A stretch of DNA of 44,826 nt from Sphingomonadales bacterium (GTDB lineage Bacteria > Pseudomonadota > Alphaproteobacteria > Sphingomonadales > Govanellaceae): the NCBI GenBank assembly GCA_019455285.1, contig JACFMS010000013.1, forward strand, positions 47,718-92,543, written 5' to 3'. How positions within the stretch are numbered: the stretch's first letter is position 1; each line of letters begins with the position of its first letter. Of this stretch, positions 7,347 through 15,539 are shown in pieces. The translations under genes were made by a program, and so were the position numbers. Below the pieces are notes generated by a model. It was not told the DNA's origin. It ran no database searches and saw nothing but the letters and a program-made list of their open reading frames with translations.

Positions 7347-9295
7347 GATTCATTCCGCTTCACCTCCCGCACCCAAAACCGCGCCGGATGGAAGGCGTCG
7401 AGCGCGGCGCGCTCCACCGGCGACGGCAGCCCGGTTACTTGCGCCGCCAACGCTTCCGCCAGCAACGGCGCGGTCAAGAACCCGCGCGCGCCCAGTCCGG
7501 TCAGCACATAAAGCCCCGGCCGATAACGCGCCGCAGGGTATGGCCCGCGTTTGCCCTGCCGCAAGCCCGCGTAAGAGGCCGCATAATGATCCATGTCGGG
7601 CGCGCCGCCTAAGATCGCCAGGTGGTCGGCGGTGGTGGCGCGCACCTGAGCGCGGCCTTTGAGCGTCGCCGGATCAGGGAGCGGCAGGTGCGGGAGCGCT
7701 TTTCCCAAGGCCCGCAGGTTGCGCGCGGCGGCATCGCCTTTGGAGGATACCGGATTATCGGGCGACACCACATCGAAAGTGGCGCCTAGCACGTGCGCTT
7801 TTCCTCCCTCGACATCGGCCGCCGGCGTCAGATAGCCGTTGAACATCAAGACCGTGCGTAGATCGGCAATGCCGGCGAATGGCGGCAGAAAGGTGATCTC
7901 GCCGGCCCGGGCCTGAAACGCGAAGGGCAACGGGGCCAGGCGCGCCGTGGCCAGCGCCGCCGCCAGCACCACGACCTCCGCCCGATCCACCTCAGCGCCT
8001 GACGGATCAAGAAGCGTCCAGCCGCCATCATCTTCGCGCAGCGCCGCAATCTCTGAGCGGCGGCGCACCTCCACCTTCGTCGTCGCCTGCACGGCCAAGG
8101 CCTTGGGCCGCGCCAGCCCGGCGTGGGGCAGATGGAGCGCCGGCTGGCCCAACGCTATCCCCGCCGCCGCCGCGGCGTCCGCCGCTTCCAGATAGCGCAG
8201 ATGGTCGACCGGCAACAGCCGGTCCGCCGCCAGCAGCGCGCCCTGCTGACGCGCCGCCTTATCGCCCAACAGTCGCACAATGCCGCAGGGTTGCCACACC
8301 TGCGGCCCCCACCCGCCATAACGCCGCAGCAGGTGAAGGTAGGCGGCTACATGGCTGCGCGCCACGGCGTTGCCGCCGCGGTCGAGCCACGGCTCCACCA
8401 CCGCCGCCGGATTGCCCGACGCTCCCGCCGCCACAGCGTCCGCCGCCTCGTGAAGCGTCACCTGCCGCCCCAGATCGGCCAGCGCCGAAGCCGCCATCAG
8501 GCCGGCGATGCCGCCGCCGACCACCGCCACCTTACCGCTTGATCTGGGCGGCGGCGCGAACCATGGCCGGGGATCGGGGACAGCGGCAACACCCTCGAAA
8601 CGGGCCCGCAGACATTCGCGCTTCGGCCCGAAGCCCGGCGCTTTTTCCACCGCAAAACCGTGGGCAATGAGCCGCCGCCGGACTTCGCCCGCCACCGTGA
8701 ACGAAGCGAGCCGCGCATTGGGCGCCGACAAGCGGGCGATCTCGGCCATCACCTCGTCGCGCCACATCTCGGGGTTGCGGTCGGGAGCGAAGCCATCAAG
8801 ATACCAGGCGTCAACCCGGGCGCTGAGCTCCGCCAAGGCGGCCGCCGCCTCGCCGAACAGCAACGTCAGCCGCACCCGGCCGTTATCGAAGGACAAGGGA
8901 TGAAAGCCCGCCACCGGCGGCGGGTAAGCGTCAATCAGCGCCGCCGCCAAGGGCGCAAGCTCCTCCCACGGCGCCAAGGCGCGGGCGAGATCGGCGCGGG
9001 ATAGGGGATAGCCCTCGACGCTGACCATATGCAGAAAACTTCCCGGCGCGGCGGTGCGCCGCCACAGATCCCAGGTGGTAAGGAAATTAAGCCCACAGCC
9101 GAAGCCGGTCTCGGCGATCACCGTATGCTGCCGCTTGGCCCACAGATCGGGCGCGCCGATGCCGCCTAAGAAGACATGCCGGGCTTCCCATAAGCCGTTT
9201 TCGGAATGAAAATAGACGTCGCCGAAGGCCACGGCGCGCGGAGTCGCGCCATCGAACGCCACGGCGGCAGGCGATAACTTATATGGCTCGGTCAC
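7337..9295 (-). CDS. mnmC: bifunctional tRNA mnm5s2U biosynthesis protein MnmC
   Basis: This 652-residue fusion has the order of E. coli MnmC. The N-terminal MnmD-like SAM methyltransferase (about 1-240) has ETGFGCGLNFL as the SAM loop. The C-terminal FAD-dependent oxidoreductase (about 250-640) has the dinucleotide motif VVGGGIAGL. The oxidase half removes the carboxymethyl group of cmnm5s2U34 and the methyltransferase half methylates the nm5s2U product, finishing the wobble base of several tRNAs. The C-terminal YVLTGLGARGF is typical of the FAD domain. It stands alone, convergent with paaE. Both halves look intact. Confidence 0.93.
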   Translation of the reverse strand: MTEPYKLSPAAVAFDGATPRAVAFGDVYFHSENGLWEARHVFLGGIGAPDLWAKRQHTVIAETGFGCGLNFLTTWDLWRRTAAPGSFLHMVSVEGYPLSRADLARALAPWEELAPLAAALIDAYPPPVAGFHPLSFDNGRVRLTLLFGEAAAALAELSARVDAWYLDGFAPDRNPEMWRDEVMAEIARLSAPNARLASFTVAGEVRRRLIAHGFAVEKAPGFGPKRECLRARFEGVAAVPDPRPWFAPPPRSSGKVAVVGGGIAGLMAASALADLGRQVTLHEAADAVAAGASGNPAAVVEPWLDRGGNAVARSHVAAYLHLLRRYGGWGPQVWQPCGIVRLLGDKAARQQGALLAADRLLPVDHLRYLEAADAAAAAGIALGQPALHLPHAGLARPKALAVQATTKVEVRRRSEIAALREDDGGWTLLDPSGAEVDRAEVVVLAAALATARLAPLPFAFQARAGEITFLPPFAGIADLRTVLMFNGYLTPAADVEGGKAHVLGATFDVVSPDNPVSSKGDAAARNLRALGKALPHLPLPDPATLKGRAQVRATTADHLAILGGAPDMDHYAASYAGLRQGKRGPYPAARYRPGLYVLTGLGARGFLTAPLLAEALAAQVTGLPSPVERAALDAFHPARFWVREVKRNESYA

Positions 9296-9340
9296 CGGCG
9301 CACTATACGTTCTTGATACATGTCGGCGACGACCATAGCC

Positions 9341-9370
9341 AAAAAAAGGGCCGGGGGATATCCCGGCCCT
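9341..9370 (-). terminator. rho-independent terminator of the TonB receptor gene
   Basis: On the minus strand a perfect 9-bp stem (AGGGCCGGG / CCCGGCCCT, positions 9370-9362 and 9355-9347) with a 6-base loop is followed directly by seven T. It starts 26 bases beyond the receptor's stop codon and before the mnmC start. The A-run on the plus strand lies 5' of the stem, so it is best oriented leftward. Confidence 0.9.
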
Positions 9371-9395
9371 TAAGATATATGCAGAGGAAAAAAGG

Positions 9396-11699
9396 CTAGA
9401 ATCGGAAGGTGATGTCGGCGCCCCAGGTCCGCGGCGTTGCCTTGGTGACGAAATTGAATACGGTCACGTTGGGCACCACCAGCACCACGCCGTCGGCATT
9501 GTAATTTTCATCAAACAGGTTGCGCGCCCACAGCGTGAAGCTCCAGTTTTCAGCATCCAGGCCAATACGCGCATCCACCAGATCGATCGGCTTGCGCTTG
9601 GTGCCCGGCGTATTAAGAGTATCGAAATAGATCGGGCCGGTGCGGAAATAGTCCACCCGCGTCACCATGTCCATGCCATTGCCCAGGGGATAGACGTATT
9701 GCATGCCAACATTGGCGGTGTATTCCGGCGTGAATGGCATGGTATTGCCAACGGTTTGCGGCGCTTCATTGTTGCGCTTGATCTCCGAGTCGATGTACCC
9801 AAAGCCGCCATAGAACGTCCAACCCTCGTCCAATCGCGCCGTGAAGTCGAATTCAAAGCCCCAGATTTCGTTCTTGTCGACGATGGATATCACCCGCGAC
9901 AGGGAGAAGGGAAAGAATTGGAAGTAGTGGGCATTGTTTACTTCCGTGTAGAACGCCGCGCCGTTCACAGACAGTTTGCGGTCCATCAGGCTGGACTTGA
10001 AGCCGATTTCGGCGGATTTCGACGTTTCCTTATCAAATGCATCCTGTACCGTGGTATCGGTGATGCCGTCGATATTGATGATGTTATCTCGACTGCCCAG
10101 CGGATTGAAGCCGCCGGAGCGAAAGCCTTCACCATAGGTTGCATAGAGCGAGACATCATCATTCGGTAAATATCTCAGCGAGACGCGCGGTTGAAAATCC
10201 GAGAAATCACTTTTGCGCACCAGCCCTGAATCGCTGGGATTATTGGTGAACTCGGGCGGCGTCAAGTTGGTGGTTTCGCGCTTCTCCTTGTCCCAACGCA
10301 CGGCAACGGACGCTTCCAGTTGTTCCGTCACGTCGTAGGCCAACTGACCAAATAGCGAATAGGCTTTGTTGTCATTGTCCGTCCAGGTCACCGCCACGGC
10401 GGGATTCTCGCTGTCGGGGCCGGGAGCCGGCTCCGGCACCACGACGCCATTGCCGGTATCAACGGCGCGGTTCAATACGACCTCCCGGCTAAAGTCGATG
10501 TAATAAGCGCCGACGATGTAGCGCAGCGCACGATCGTCGGGCGACGTGAAGCGAATTTCGAAGCTGGTGTCCTTTTGATTTCGTTCCTGATATTGCGTGC
10601 CGTCGCGCGGCGTTGGACCATAGCCTTCAAACAAGCTGGGATCAGTGAAGAAATCGCCGGGCGTGGGGTCGGGATAAAGACCGAACAGCGCCAAATCCAC
10701 GGCGCCCTCGCCGCCCATGTTTTCATCCAGTTTGTGATAGGCGCCGGTCATGGTCAACGTGCCGTAATCGCTGGTCCAATCCATCTTGATGGTGGCGTCA
10801 TAGCGCTTCTGATTGTTGAAGGAGCGCACATTGCCTGAAAATGGAATGGACGTATCATTGATGTCGACGCCGGTCTCGAAGCCCGGCGTGCCGCCGGTCT
10901 GATTGTTGAAATTGAAGGCGTGGCCATCCACGTCGGCATACCCGGCCGTGATATCGAATTCTACTGATTCGGATGCAGCGATCACCACCCGGCCGCGGAC
11001 GATGGCTTCCTGGAAGGGATCTTCCTCGTCATTGAGCGTGATGTTTTTGTAATAGCCCTGACGATCGGTATAGGACCCGGTGATACGGGCGAACACCTTG
11101 TCTTCCACAACGGGGCCGCTGACATAGCCGGAAAGCTTATATTCCTCGCCCTCCACTTCGTAGCCGCCCTTGAGCATGCCTTCAAAAGTATTGGAGGGCT
11201 TCTTGGTGGTCACGAGAATGGCGCCGCCGATGGCGTTGCGGCCATAAATTGAGCCGATCGGCCCTTTGATGATTTCGATCTGCTGGATGTCGACGAATTC
11301 CTGGTTAAAGGCATTGGGGTTTGGCACCAGCACGCCATCCAACACATAAGCGAAGGGCGGTTCCGTGTCGCGCGGCTGAATGACGCCGCGGATATGGACC
11401 TGGCTTTCGCCGATATTGGTGGTCTGTATGAAATGCACGTTGGGGGTAAGGGCGATGAAATTTTCCGCCCGATCGATACCGGCGCGTTCGATGGTGGCGG
11501 CGTTGAAGGCGTTCACGGCCATCGGCACGTCCTGCAAGGTTTCCGACCGCCGGCGGGACGTGACGAGGATTTCTTCAATCGGTGCGGCTGTGGTTTCTGC
11601 CGCCACCGCCGCCGATGGCAATCCCTGCAGGGCCGATACCGCCGCCGCGCTGACGGTGGCCAATAGCACAAAGGACTGGCTACGCTTCTGGTTACGCAT
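9396..11699 (-). CDS. TonB-dependent outer-membrane receptor
   Basis: It is a 767-residue receptor for energy-dependent import across the outer membrane. From the ATG at 11699 (GGAGG 9 bases upstream) it has a signal peptide of about 30 residues ending AAVAAE. A TonB-box-like stretch (IEEILVTSRRR) follows, then the plug domain (QDVPMAVNAF, VHIRGV, IEIIKGPIGSIYGRNAIGG) and a long beta-barrel ending with the aromatic TWGADITFRF. The sub-class resembles the large sphingomonad-type receptors whose substrates are often unknown organic molecules. It is divergent from the GntR regulator and shares with the CoA-transferase promoter the TTGTATACAA motif, so its substrate is probably that of the catabolic genes at 12622-19472 (inference). 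A longer reading frame reaches 11744 but lacks a signal-peptide start. Confidence 0.93.
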   Translation of the reverse strand: MRNQKRSQSFVLLATVSAAAVSALQGLPSAAVAAETTAAPIEEILVTSRRRSETLQDVPMAVNAFNAATIERAGIDRAENFIALTPNVHFIQTTNIGESQVHIRGVIQPRDTEPPFAYVLDGVLVPNPNAFNQEFVDIQQIEIIKGPIGSIYGRNAIGGAILVTTKKPSNTFEGMLKGGYEVEGEEYKLSGYVSGPVVEDKVFARITGSYTDRQGYYKNITLNDEEDPFQEAIVRGRVVIAASESVEFDITAGYADVDGHAFNFNNQTGGTPGFETGVDINDTSIPFSGNVRSFNNQKRYDATIKMDWTSDYGTLTMTGAYHKLDENMGGEGAVDLALFGLYPDPTPGDFFTDPSLFEGYGPTPRDGTQYQERNQKDTSFEIRFTSPDDRALRYIVGAYYIDFSREVVLNRAVDTGNGVVVPEPAPGPDSENPAVAVTWTDNDNKAYSLFGQLAYDVTEQLEASVAVRWDKEKRETTNLTPPEFTNNPSDSGLVRKSDFSDFQPRVSLRYLPNDDVSLYATYGEGFRSGGFNPLGSRDNIINIDGITDTTVQDAFDKETSKSAEIGFKSSLMDRKLSVNGAAFYTEVNNAHYFQFFPFSLSRVISIVDKNEIWGFEFDFTARLDEGWTFYGGFGYIDSEIKRNNEAPQTVGNTMPFTPEYTANVGMQYVYPLGNGMDMVTRVDYFRTGPIYFDTLNTPGTKRKPIDLVDARIGLDAENWSFTLWARNLFDENYNADGVVLVVPNVTVFNFVTKATPRTWGADITFRF

Positions 11700-11946
11700 G
11701 GCTGATTTCCTCCATAAGGCGAGCGGGACGCGCTCCCGCGTCATGTTTCACTTCAGGGCCTTTTAGGGCTCTGATCCCCTCCCCCTCCTTGACAAGGCTT
11801 GCCGGGGGATTGTTAGTTATTTTGGACGCTCATTGTGGCCTGGATGGTATTTATTGTATACATTTAGGGCATCGTCAAGCATCTGTTTGATAGAACTTGT
11901 ATTTTAAATTGAAAAAATTGGTGTTGTCGTACAAGGAACTGCCGCC
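11700..11946. promoter_or_regulatory. divergent TonB receptor / gntR control region
   Basis: This 247-base AT-rich intergenic region holds GGAGG for the receptor (minus strand) and AAGGAA for gntR. It also holds one TTGTATACAT palindrome at 11854-11863, one base from the perfect TTGTATACAA seen at 14538-14547. A possible leftward promoter has TTGACG (11873-11878) and AATAAA (11850-11855) with 17-base spacing, which places the palindrome inside the spacer. The rightward gntR promoter could not be placed. Confidence 0.55.
11854..11863. promoter_or_regulatory. putative GntR operator, site 1
   Basis: TTGTATACAT contains the palindromic core TGTATACA. It lies about 84 bases before gntR and about 155 before the receptor ATG. 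FCD-type GntR proteins commonly bind short palindromes with a GT-(N)-AC core, which this fits. It matches two sites at 14515-14547. Assignment to the GntR protein encoded at 11947 is inference from proximity and recurrence. Confidence 0.6.
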
Positions 11947-12633
11947 ATGTCCAAAGCGTCTCAGAAGGCTTACGATGAAATTCGACGCCGCATTCTCTCG
12001 GGTGAATTCCCTGAGGGATCCCACCTGAAGGAAGAAGAATTGGCGGATATCTGCGGCGTCAGCCGCACCCCCATCCGGGATGCGCTGCGCAAGTTGGCGG
12101 CTGATTATTATGTACGGAGCGTCCCCAACCATGGCACCTTCGTCTCCCATTGGTCGGGCGAGGAAATCAGCGACATTTTCGTCCTGCGCGCCATGCTGGA
12201 AGGCTATGCGGCGCGGCTGGCAGCGCGCCGCGCCAAGAACCAGGAGCTGGCGGAAATGCAGTCCGCCTGCGAGCAGATAGATGCCCTGCTGGGTAAGCCC
12301 AATACCTTTGATAAGGAAAGCTTTTTTGCCGCAAATAAGCGCTACCACACAGCCTTGCGGGCGGCTGCCGGCAGCGATCGCCTGGCCTCCACTTTAACCC
12401 GGCTCGTCGAACAGCCGGTGGTCATGCGCACCGTGATTTCATACACCATGGAAGATTTCATCCGCTCCAACGCCCACCATTGGGAAATACTTGAGGCGCT
12501 ACGGGAAGGCGACGGCGCCTGGGCGGAGGCTGCCATGCGCGGCCATATCCACGCCGCCTATCACGTCTATCGCCGCGCTTATGGGCTAAGTGACCACAGC
12601 GAGCAGGCCGCCAAGGACATCCTAACCCTTTAG
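11947..12633 (+). CDS. GntR-family transcriptional regulator (FadR/FCD subfamily)
   Basis: It has 228 residues. The N-terminal winged helix (about 1-70) has EEELADICGVSRTPIRDALRK as the helix-turn-helix. The C-terminal all-helical FCD ligand domain (about 85-220) has FFAANKRYHTALRAAAGS and a later HIHAAYHVY, with His residues that often bind a metal and a carboxylate ligand. The effector is probably an organic acid from the neighbouring catabolic pathway. It is divergent from the TonB receptor, and its 3' end overlaps the convergent isochorismatase gene by 12 bases. TTGTATACAA-type palindromes before it and between the CoA-transferase and lyase genes are its likely operators. It is probably a repressor, because one site sits between a -35 and a -10. 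Confidence 0.92.
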   Translation: MSKASQKAYDEIRRRILSGEFPEGSHLKEEELADICGVSRTPIRDALRKLAADYYVRSVPNHGTFVSHWSGEEISDIFVLRAMLEGYAARLAARRAKNQELAEMQSACEQIDALLGKPNTFDKESFFAANKRYHTALRAAAGSDRLASTLTRLVEQPVVMRTVISYTMEDFIRSNAHHWEILEALREGDGAWAEAAMRGHIHAAYHVYRRAYGLSDHSEQAAKDILTL

Positions 12634-13263
12634 GGAGCGTAAGTACGCCAAGGCCGCCGCCTCGCTGACCACATCAGCATACTTTGCCGCCAGATCAAAC
12701 AGATTGGCCTCGTGCGCCGCGCCATTGCGGTCGCCGCAAGCCTCGCGCACCACGATGGGGATAAAGCCATGCTGCAGGGCGTCCAGCGCGCTGGCGCGCA
12801 CACAGCCCGATGTGGAATAGCCGCCGACGAGAACGCTGTCCCGGCCCATGGCGGTCAAGGTAGCCGCCAATGAGGTGCCAAAGAAAGCGCTGGCATACTG
12901 CTTGGTCACCACCAGGTCATCGCTGGTCGGGCGTAGCGAGGCTGGGAATTCAGCCCATGGCCCACCCCGGTCAAATACCCTTAATGATTTGATTTTGCGG
13001 TAGAAATGGCCGCCATCAACGCCGCCCGGCGTATAGACCACATTGGTGAAAATCACCGGCGCGGCGGCCGCCTTGGCGGCAACGTAGAGACGTTCCATGG
13101 CCGCCAAGGCGCTCTCCGCGCCGGCATAGAGCGGCGAGGCGGGATCGAGATAAGCCAACACCGCATCCACCAGCAGCAAGGCTGGACGGCGGCCAAATCC
13201 TAATTCTTCGCCGAACCCGGCCTGGCGATAATCCTCATCCCTCTCCGTTGGACGCTGGGCCAC
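12622..13263 (-). CDS. isochorismatase-family cysteine amidohydrolase (N-carbamoylsarcosine amidase-like)
   Basis: This 213-residue cytoplasmic hydrolase carries the full catalytic triad of the fold: Asp33 (LLLVDAV), Lys121 (VVTKQYASAF) and Cys154 (GGYSTSGCVRAS). The TSGCVRASA context and the IVVREACGDR that follows resemble N-carbamoylsarcosine amidase and maleamate amidohydrolase more than true isochorismatase. It would release ammonia (or ammonia and CO2) from an amide or carbamoyl group. It starts 2 bases after the CoA-transferase stop, so the two are co-transcribed. A hydantoinase-type HyuA/HyuB pair in the same cluster makes a ring-opening then amide-cleavage sequence plausible. The exact substrate cannot be read. 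Confidence 0.88.
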   Translation of the reverse strand: MAQRPTERDEDYRQAGFGEELGFGRRPALLLVDAVLAYLDPASPLYAGAESALAAMERLYVAAKAAAAPVIFTNVVYTPGGVDGGHFYRKIKSLRVFDRGGPWAEFPASLRPTSDDLVVTKQYASAFFGTSLAATLTAMGRDSVLVGGYSTSGCVRASALDALQHGFIPIVVREACGDRNGAAHEANLFDLAAKYADVVSEAAALAYLRSLKG

Positions 13264-13265
13264 CG

Positions 13266-14486
13266 CTAAATGACCCCTTGTGCCCGCAGGTTAGCCATCT
13301 CAGCCGCGCTCAAGCCCAAAAGACCGCCATAGACTTCCTCGTTATGAGCGCCCAGCGCCGGTCCTGCCCAAGTAATCTCTCCGGGGGTTGCCGATAGCTT
13401 AGGAAAGGCGTTTTGCATCATCAAGTTATGAAACTCGGGATGAGCCACGCGCACCACCGACTGCCGGGCGATATACTGGGGATCCTCCAACATGTCGGGC
13501 GCCCGGAAGATCTTGCCCGCGGGCACCCCATGCTGGTCCATGCTCGCCATCAGCTCCGTGGTGCTCAAGGTCCGGGTCCACTGCGAGATCAGCGCGTCCA
13601 GCTCAGCCTGATGCTCGCCGCGGGCGGTATGGGTGGAAAAGCGCGGATCATCCGCCAGTTCGGGCCGTCCCATGGCTTCGCACAGCCGGCGAAAGACGCT
13701 GTCCTGATTGGCGCCGATGATCAGGTCGCCGTCGGTAGTGGGATAGACGTTGGATGGCGCCACCTTGGGCAGGATGGCGCCGGTGCGCTCGCGGATGTAG
13801 CCGCCTTCGGTGTACTCCGGAATGGTGGATTCCATCATCGCCAGCACGGCCTCGTAGATGGCCGAATCCACCACCTGCCCGCGGCCGGTTTTATGCCGCC
13901 ATTCCAACGCCATCAATGCCCCCAGACAGGCGAACGTGGCGGCCAGGGAATCGCCGATGGACAATCCGATGCGGCTCGGCGGCGTCGAGGGGTCGCCCGC
14001 CAGATACCGCATCCCGCCCATGGCCTCGCCGATGGAGCCATAGCCGGCGCGGCCGGCATAGGGTCCGGTTTGCCCGAAACCGGAGACGCGGATCATGATC
14101 AGGCGCGGGTTGATCTTGGCCAACTCCTCATAACCCAGGCCCCATTTCTCCATGGTGCCGGGCCGAAAATTCTCCAGCAGGAAATCGGCCTTGGTGGCCA
14201 GCGCCTTTACCATGTCCTGGCCGGCCTTGACCCGTAAATTGAGCGTGATGGACTTCTTGTTACGGGCCACGACGGGCCACCACACCTTTTTGCCGCGGCC
14301 CCATTCCCGCATGGGGTCGCCTTCGCCCGGCTGTTCGATCTTGATCACTTCCGCGCCATGGTCGGCCATCAATTGCCCGCAAAATGGCCCGGCGATCAGC
14401 TGCCCCAACTCGATGACCCGCAAGCCCTGCAATGCGCCAAAGGCGGGCGCAGCGCAGCCGGCGGTGTGATGGGAATTTGAGGTCAC
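13266..14486 (-). CDS. family III CoA-transferase (CaiB/BaiF family)
   Basis: It is a 406-residue CoA-transferase of the type that moves CoA between carboxylic acids via an aspartyl intermediate. The N-terminal Rossmann-like part has LRVIELGQLIAGPFCGQLM and GAEVIKIE. The catalytic Asp is D179 in GLSIGDSLAA, and AGYGSIGEAMGG precedes it as usual. The start is GTG with GGGA about 10 bases upstream. It heads the leftward transcript with the amidohydrolase. It is divergent from an HMG-CoA-lyase-like gene; a family III transferase plus such a lyase is a known pairing for activating and cleaving a 3-hydroxy diacid (human SUGCT plus HMGCL is one example). The donor is probably succinyl-CoA or acetyl-CoA, by family analogy only. 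Confidence 0.92.
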   Translation of the reverse strand: MTSNSHHTAGCAAPAFGALQGLRVIELGQLIAGPFCGQLMADHGAEVIKIEQPGEGDPMREWGRGKKVWWPVVARNKKSITLNLRVKAGQDMVKALATKADFLLENFRPGTMEKWGLGYEELAKINPRLIMIRVSGFGQTGPYAGRAGYGSIGEAMGGMRYLAGDPSTPPSRIGLSIGDSLAATFACLGALMALEWRHKTGRGQVVDSAIYEAVLAMMESTIPEYTEGGYIRERTGAILPKVAPSNVYPTTDGDLIIGANQDSVFRRLCEAMGRPELADDPRFSTHTARGEHQAELDALISQWTRTLSTTELMASMDQHGVPAGKIFRAPDMLEDPQYIARQSVVRVAHPEFHNLMMQNAFPKLSATPGEITWAGPALGAHNEEVYGGLLGLSAAEMANLRAQGVI

Positions 14487-14514
14487 GGCGATTTTCCCGT
14501 TGAAAGGTAAAAAC

Positions 14515-14547
14515 GTGTATACAATGATGATTTCTAATTGTATACAA
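14515..14547. promoter_or_regulatory. putative GntR operators, sites 2 and 3
   Basis: Two copies of the palindrome lie in the 110-base divergent region: GTGTATACAA at 14515-14524 and the perfect TTGTATACAA at 14538-14547. Their centres are 23 bases apart, about two helical turns, so two dimers could bind the same DNA face. Site 3 lies within the spacer of a leftward promoter and site 2 overlaps its expected start point, which fits repression. The same motif occurs before the receptor and gntR at 11854. Confidence 0.68.
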
Positions 14548-14559
14548 ATATCTTGTCAA
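14531..14559 (-). promoter_or_regulatory. leftward promoter of the CoA-transferase operon
   Basis: The minus strand has a perfect -35 TTGACA (14554-14559), 17 bases, then TAGAAA (14531-14536) as a -10 with 4 of 6 consensus bases. The palindrome at 14538-14547 fills most of the spacer. The rightward promoter for the lyase gene is not evident; the region before its ATG is short and has only a weak ribosome site. Confidence 0.6.
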
Positions 14560-14596
14560 TCAGCGAGCCTCTCGGAGCCCGGCAAGAAGCGGCGTC

Positions 14597-15514
14597 ATGA
14601 TGCAGCGATCCATTTCCATCGTCGAGGTGGGAGCCCGTGACGGGCTGCAAAACGAACCCGGCGTCTTTACCACCGATAATAAGGTGGCGCTCATCAGCCG
14701 CGTCCTGGCGTCGGGCGTTCGCCGCCTGGAGGTGGCGAGCTTCGTCAACCCCAAACGGGTGCCGCAAATGGCCGACGCCGAGGCGGTGGTGGCGGCGCTG
14801 CCGGAGCTTGCCGGCATTTCCTACATCGGCCTGGTGTTGAACATGAAAGGCGCCGAGCGGGCCTTGGCAACCCGCGTCCATGAACTGGGCGCGGTGGTGG
14901 TGGCCTCCGACACCTTCGGCCGCAAGAATCAGGGCCAGACGATTGCGGAGGGCATTGCCGAGGCGGCGCGCATTCTGGCCGCCGCGCGCGCCGCAAAGCG
15001 CACCGCCCAAGTTACCATTTCCGCCGCCTTCGGTTGTCCGTTCGAAGGCGAAGTGCCGGCGGCGCGGGTGATCTCCATCGCCCAGGCCATGGCCGATGCG
15101 GGCGCGGCGGAGATTGCGCTGGCCGATACCATCGGCGCGGCGGTTCCAAGCCAGGTGGAAGACCTGGTCGGCGACATCAGGGCCGCCTTGCCCGGCTTGC
15201 CCTTGCGGGCGCACTTTCACAACACCCGCAACACCGGCATCGCCAATGCCTATGCGGCGGCCAGGACGGGCGTTTCCACCCTCGACGCCAGCCTTGGCGG
15301 CATCGGCGGTTGCCCCTTCGCGCCCAAGGCCACCGGCAATATTCCCACCGAGGATCTTATCTATATGTTGGAGCGGTCGGGCTTTGCCACCTCCGTCAAT
15401 CTGGAGGCGCTGATCAGCGCCAGTCGCTGGTTGGAGGAAACCCTCGGCCGCGCCGTGCCAGGCTTGGTCAGCAAGGCCGGGATTTTTCCCAAACCGCAAT
15501 CACAGGCAGCTTGA
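14597..15514 (+). CDS. hydroxymethylglutaryl-CoA lyase-like enzyme (HMGL / DRE-TIM family)
   Basis: This 305-residue TIM-barrel lyase would cleave a 3-hydroxyacyl-CoA of the HMG-CoA type to acetyl-CoA and an oxoacid. Key motifs are VEVGARDGLQNE (catalytic Arg-Asp), FVNPKRVPQMADA, the metal-binding HFHNTRNTG, and GGIGGCPFAPKATGN with the active-site Cys. Length fits bacterial HMG-CoA lyase. The start is ATG-ATG with a weak AAGAAG upstream. It is followed 25 bases later by hyuA, so lyase-hyuA-hyuB form a rightward operon opposite the CoA-transferase operon. Whether the substrate is HMG-CoA or a relative such as a citramalyl-type CoA is open. Confidence 0.9.
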   Translation: MMQRSISIVEVGARDGLQNEPGVFTTDNKVALISRVLASGVRRLEVASFVNPKRVPQMADAEAVVAALPELAGISYIGLVLNMKGAERALATRVHELGAVVVASDTFGRKNQGQTIAEGIAEAARILAAARAAKRTAQVTISAAFGCPFEGEVPAARVISIAQAMADAGAAEIALADTIGAAVPSQVEDLVGDIRAALPGLPLRAHFHNTRNTGIANAYAAARTGVSTLDASLGGIGGCPFAPKATGNIPTEDLIYMLERSGFATSVNLEALISASRWLEETLGRAVPGLVSKAGIFPKPQSQAA

Positions 15515-15539
15515 TATTATAGCACCGTAGGAATAGCGC

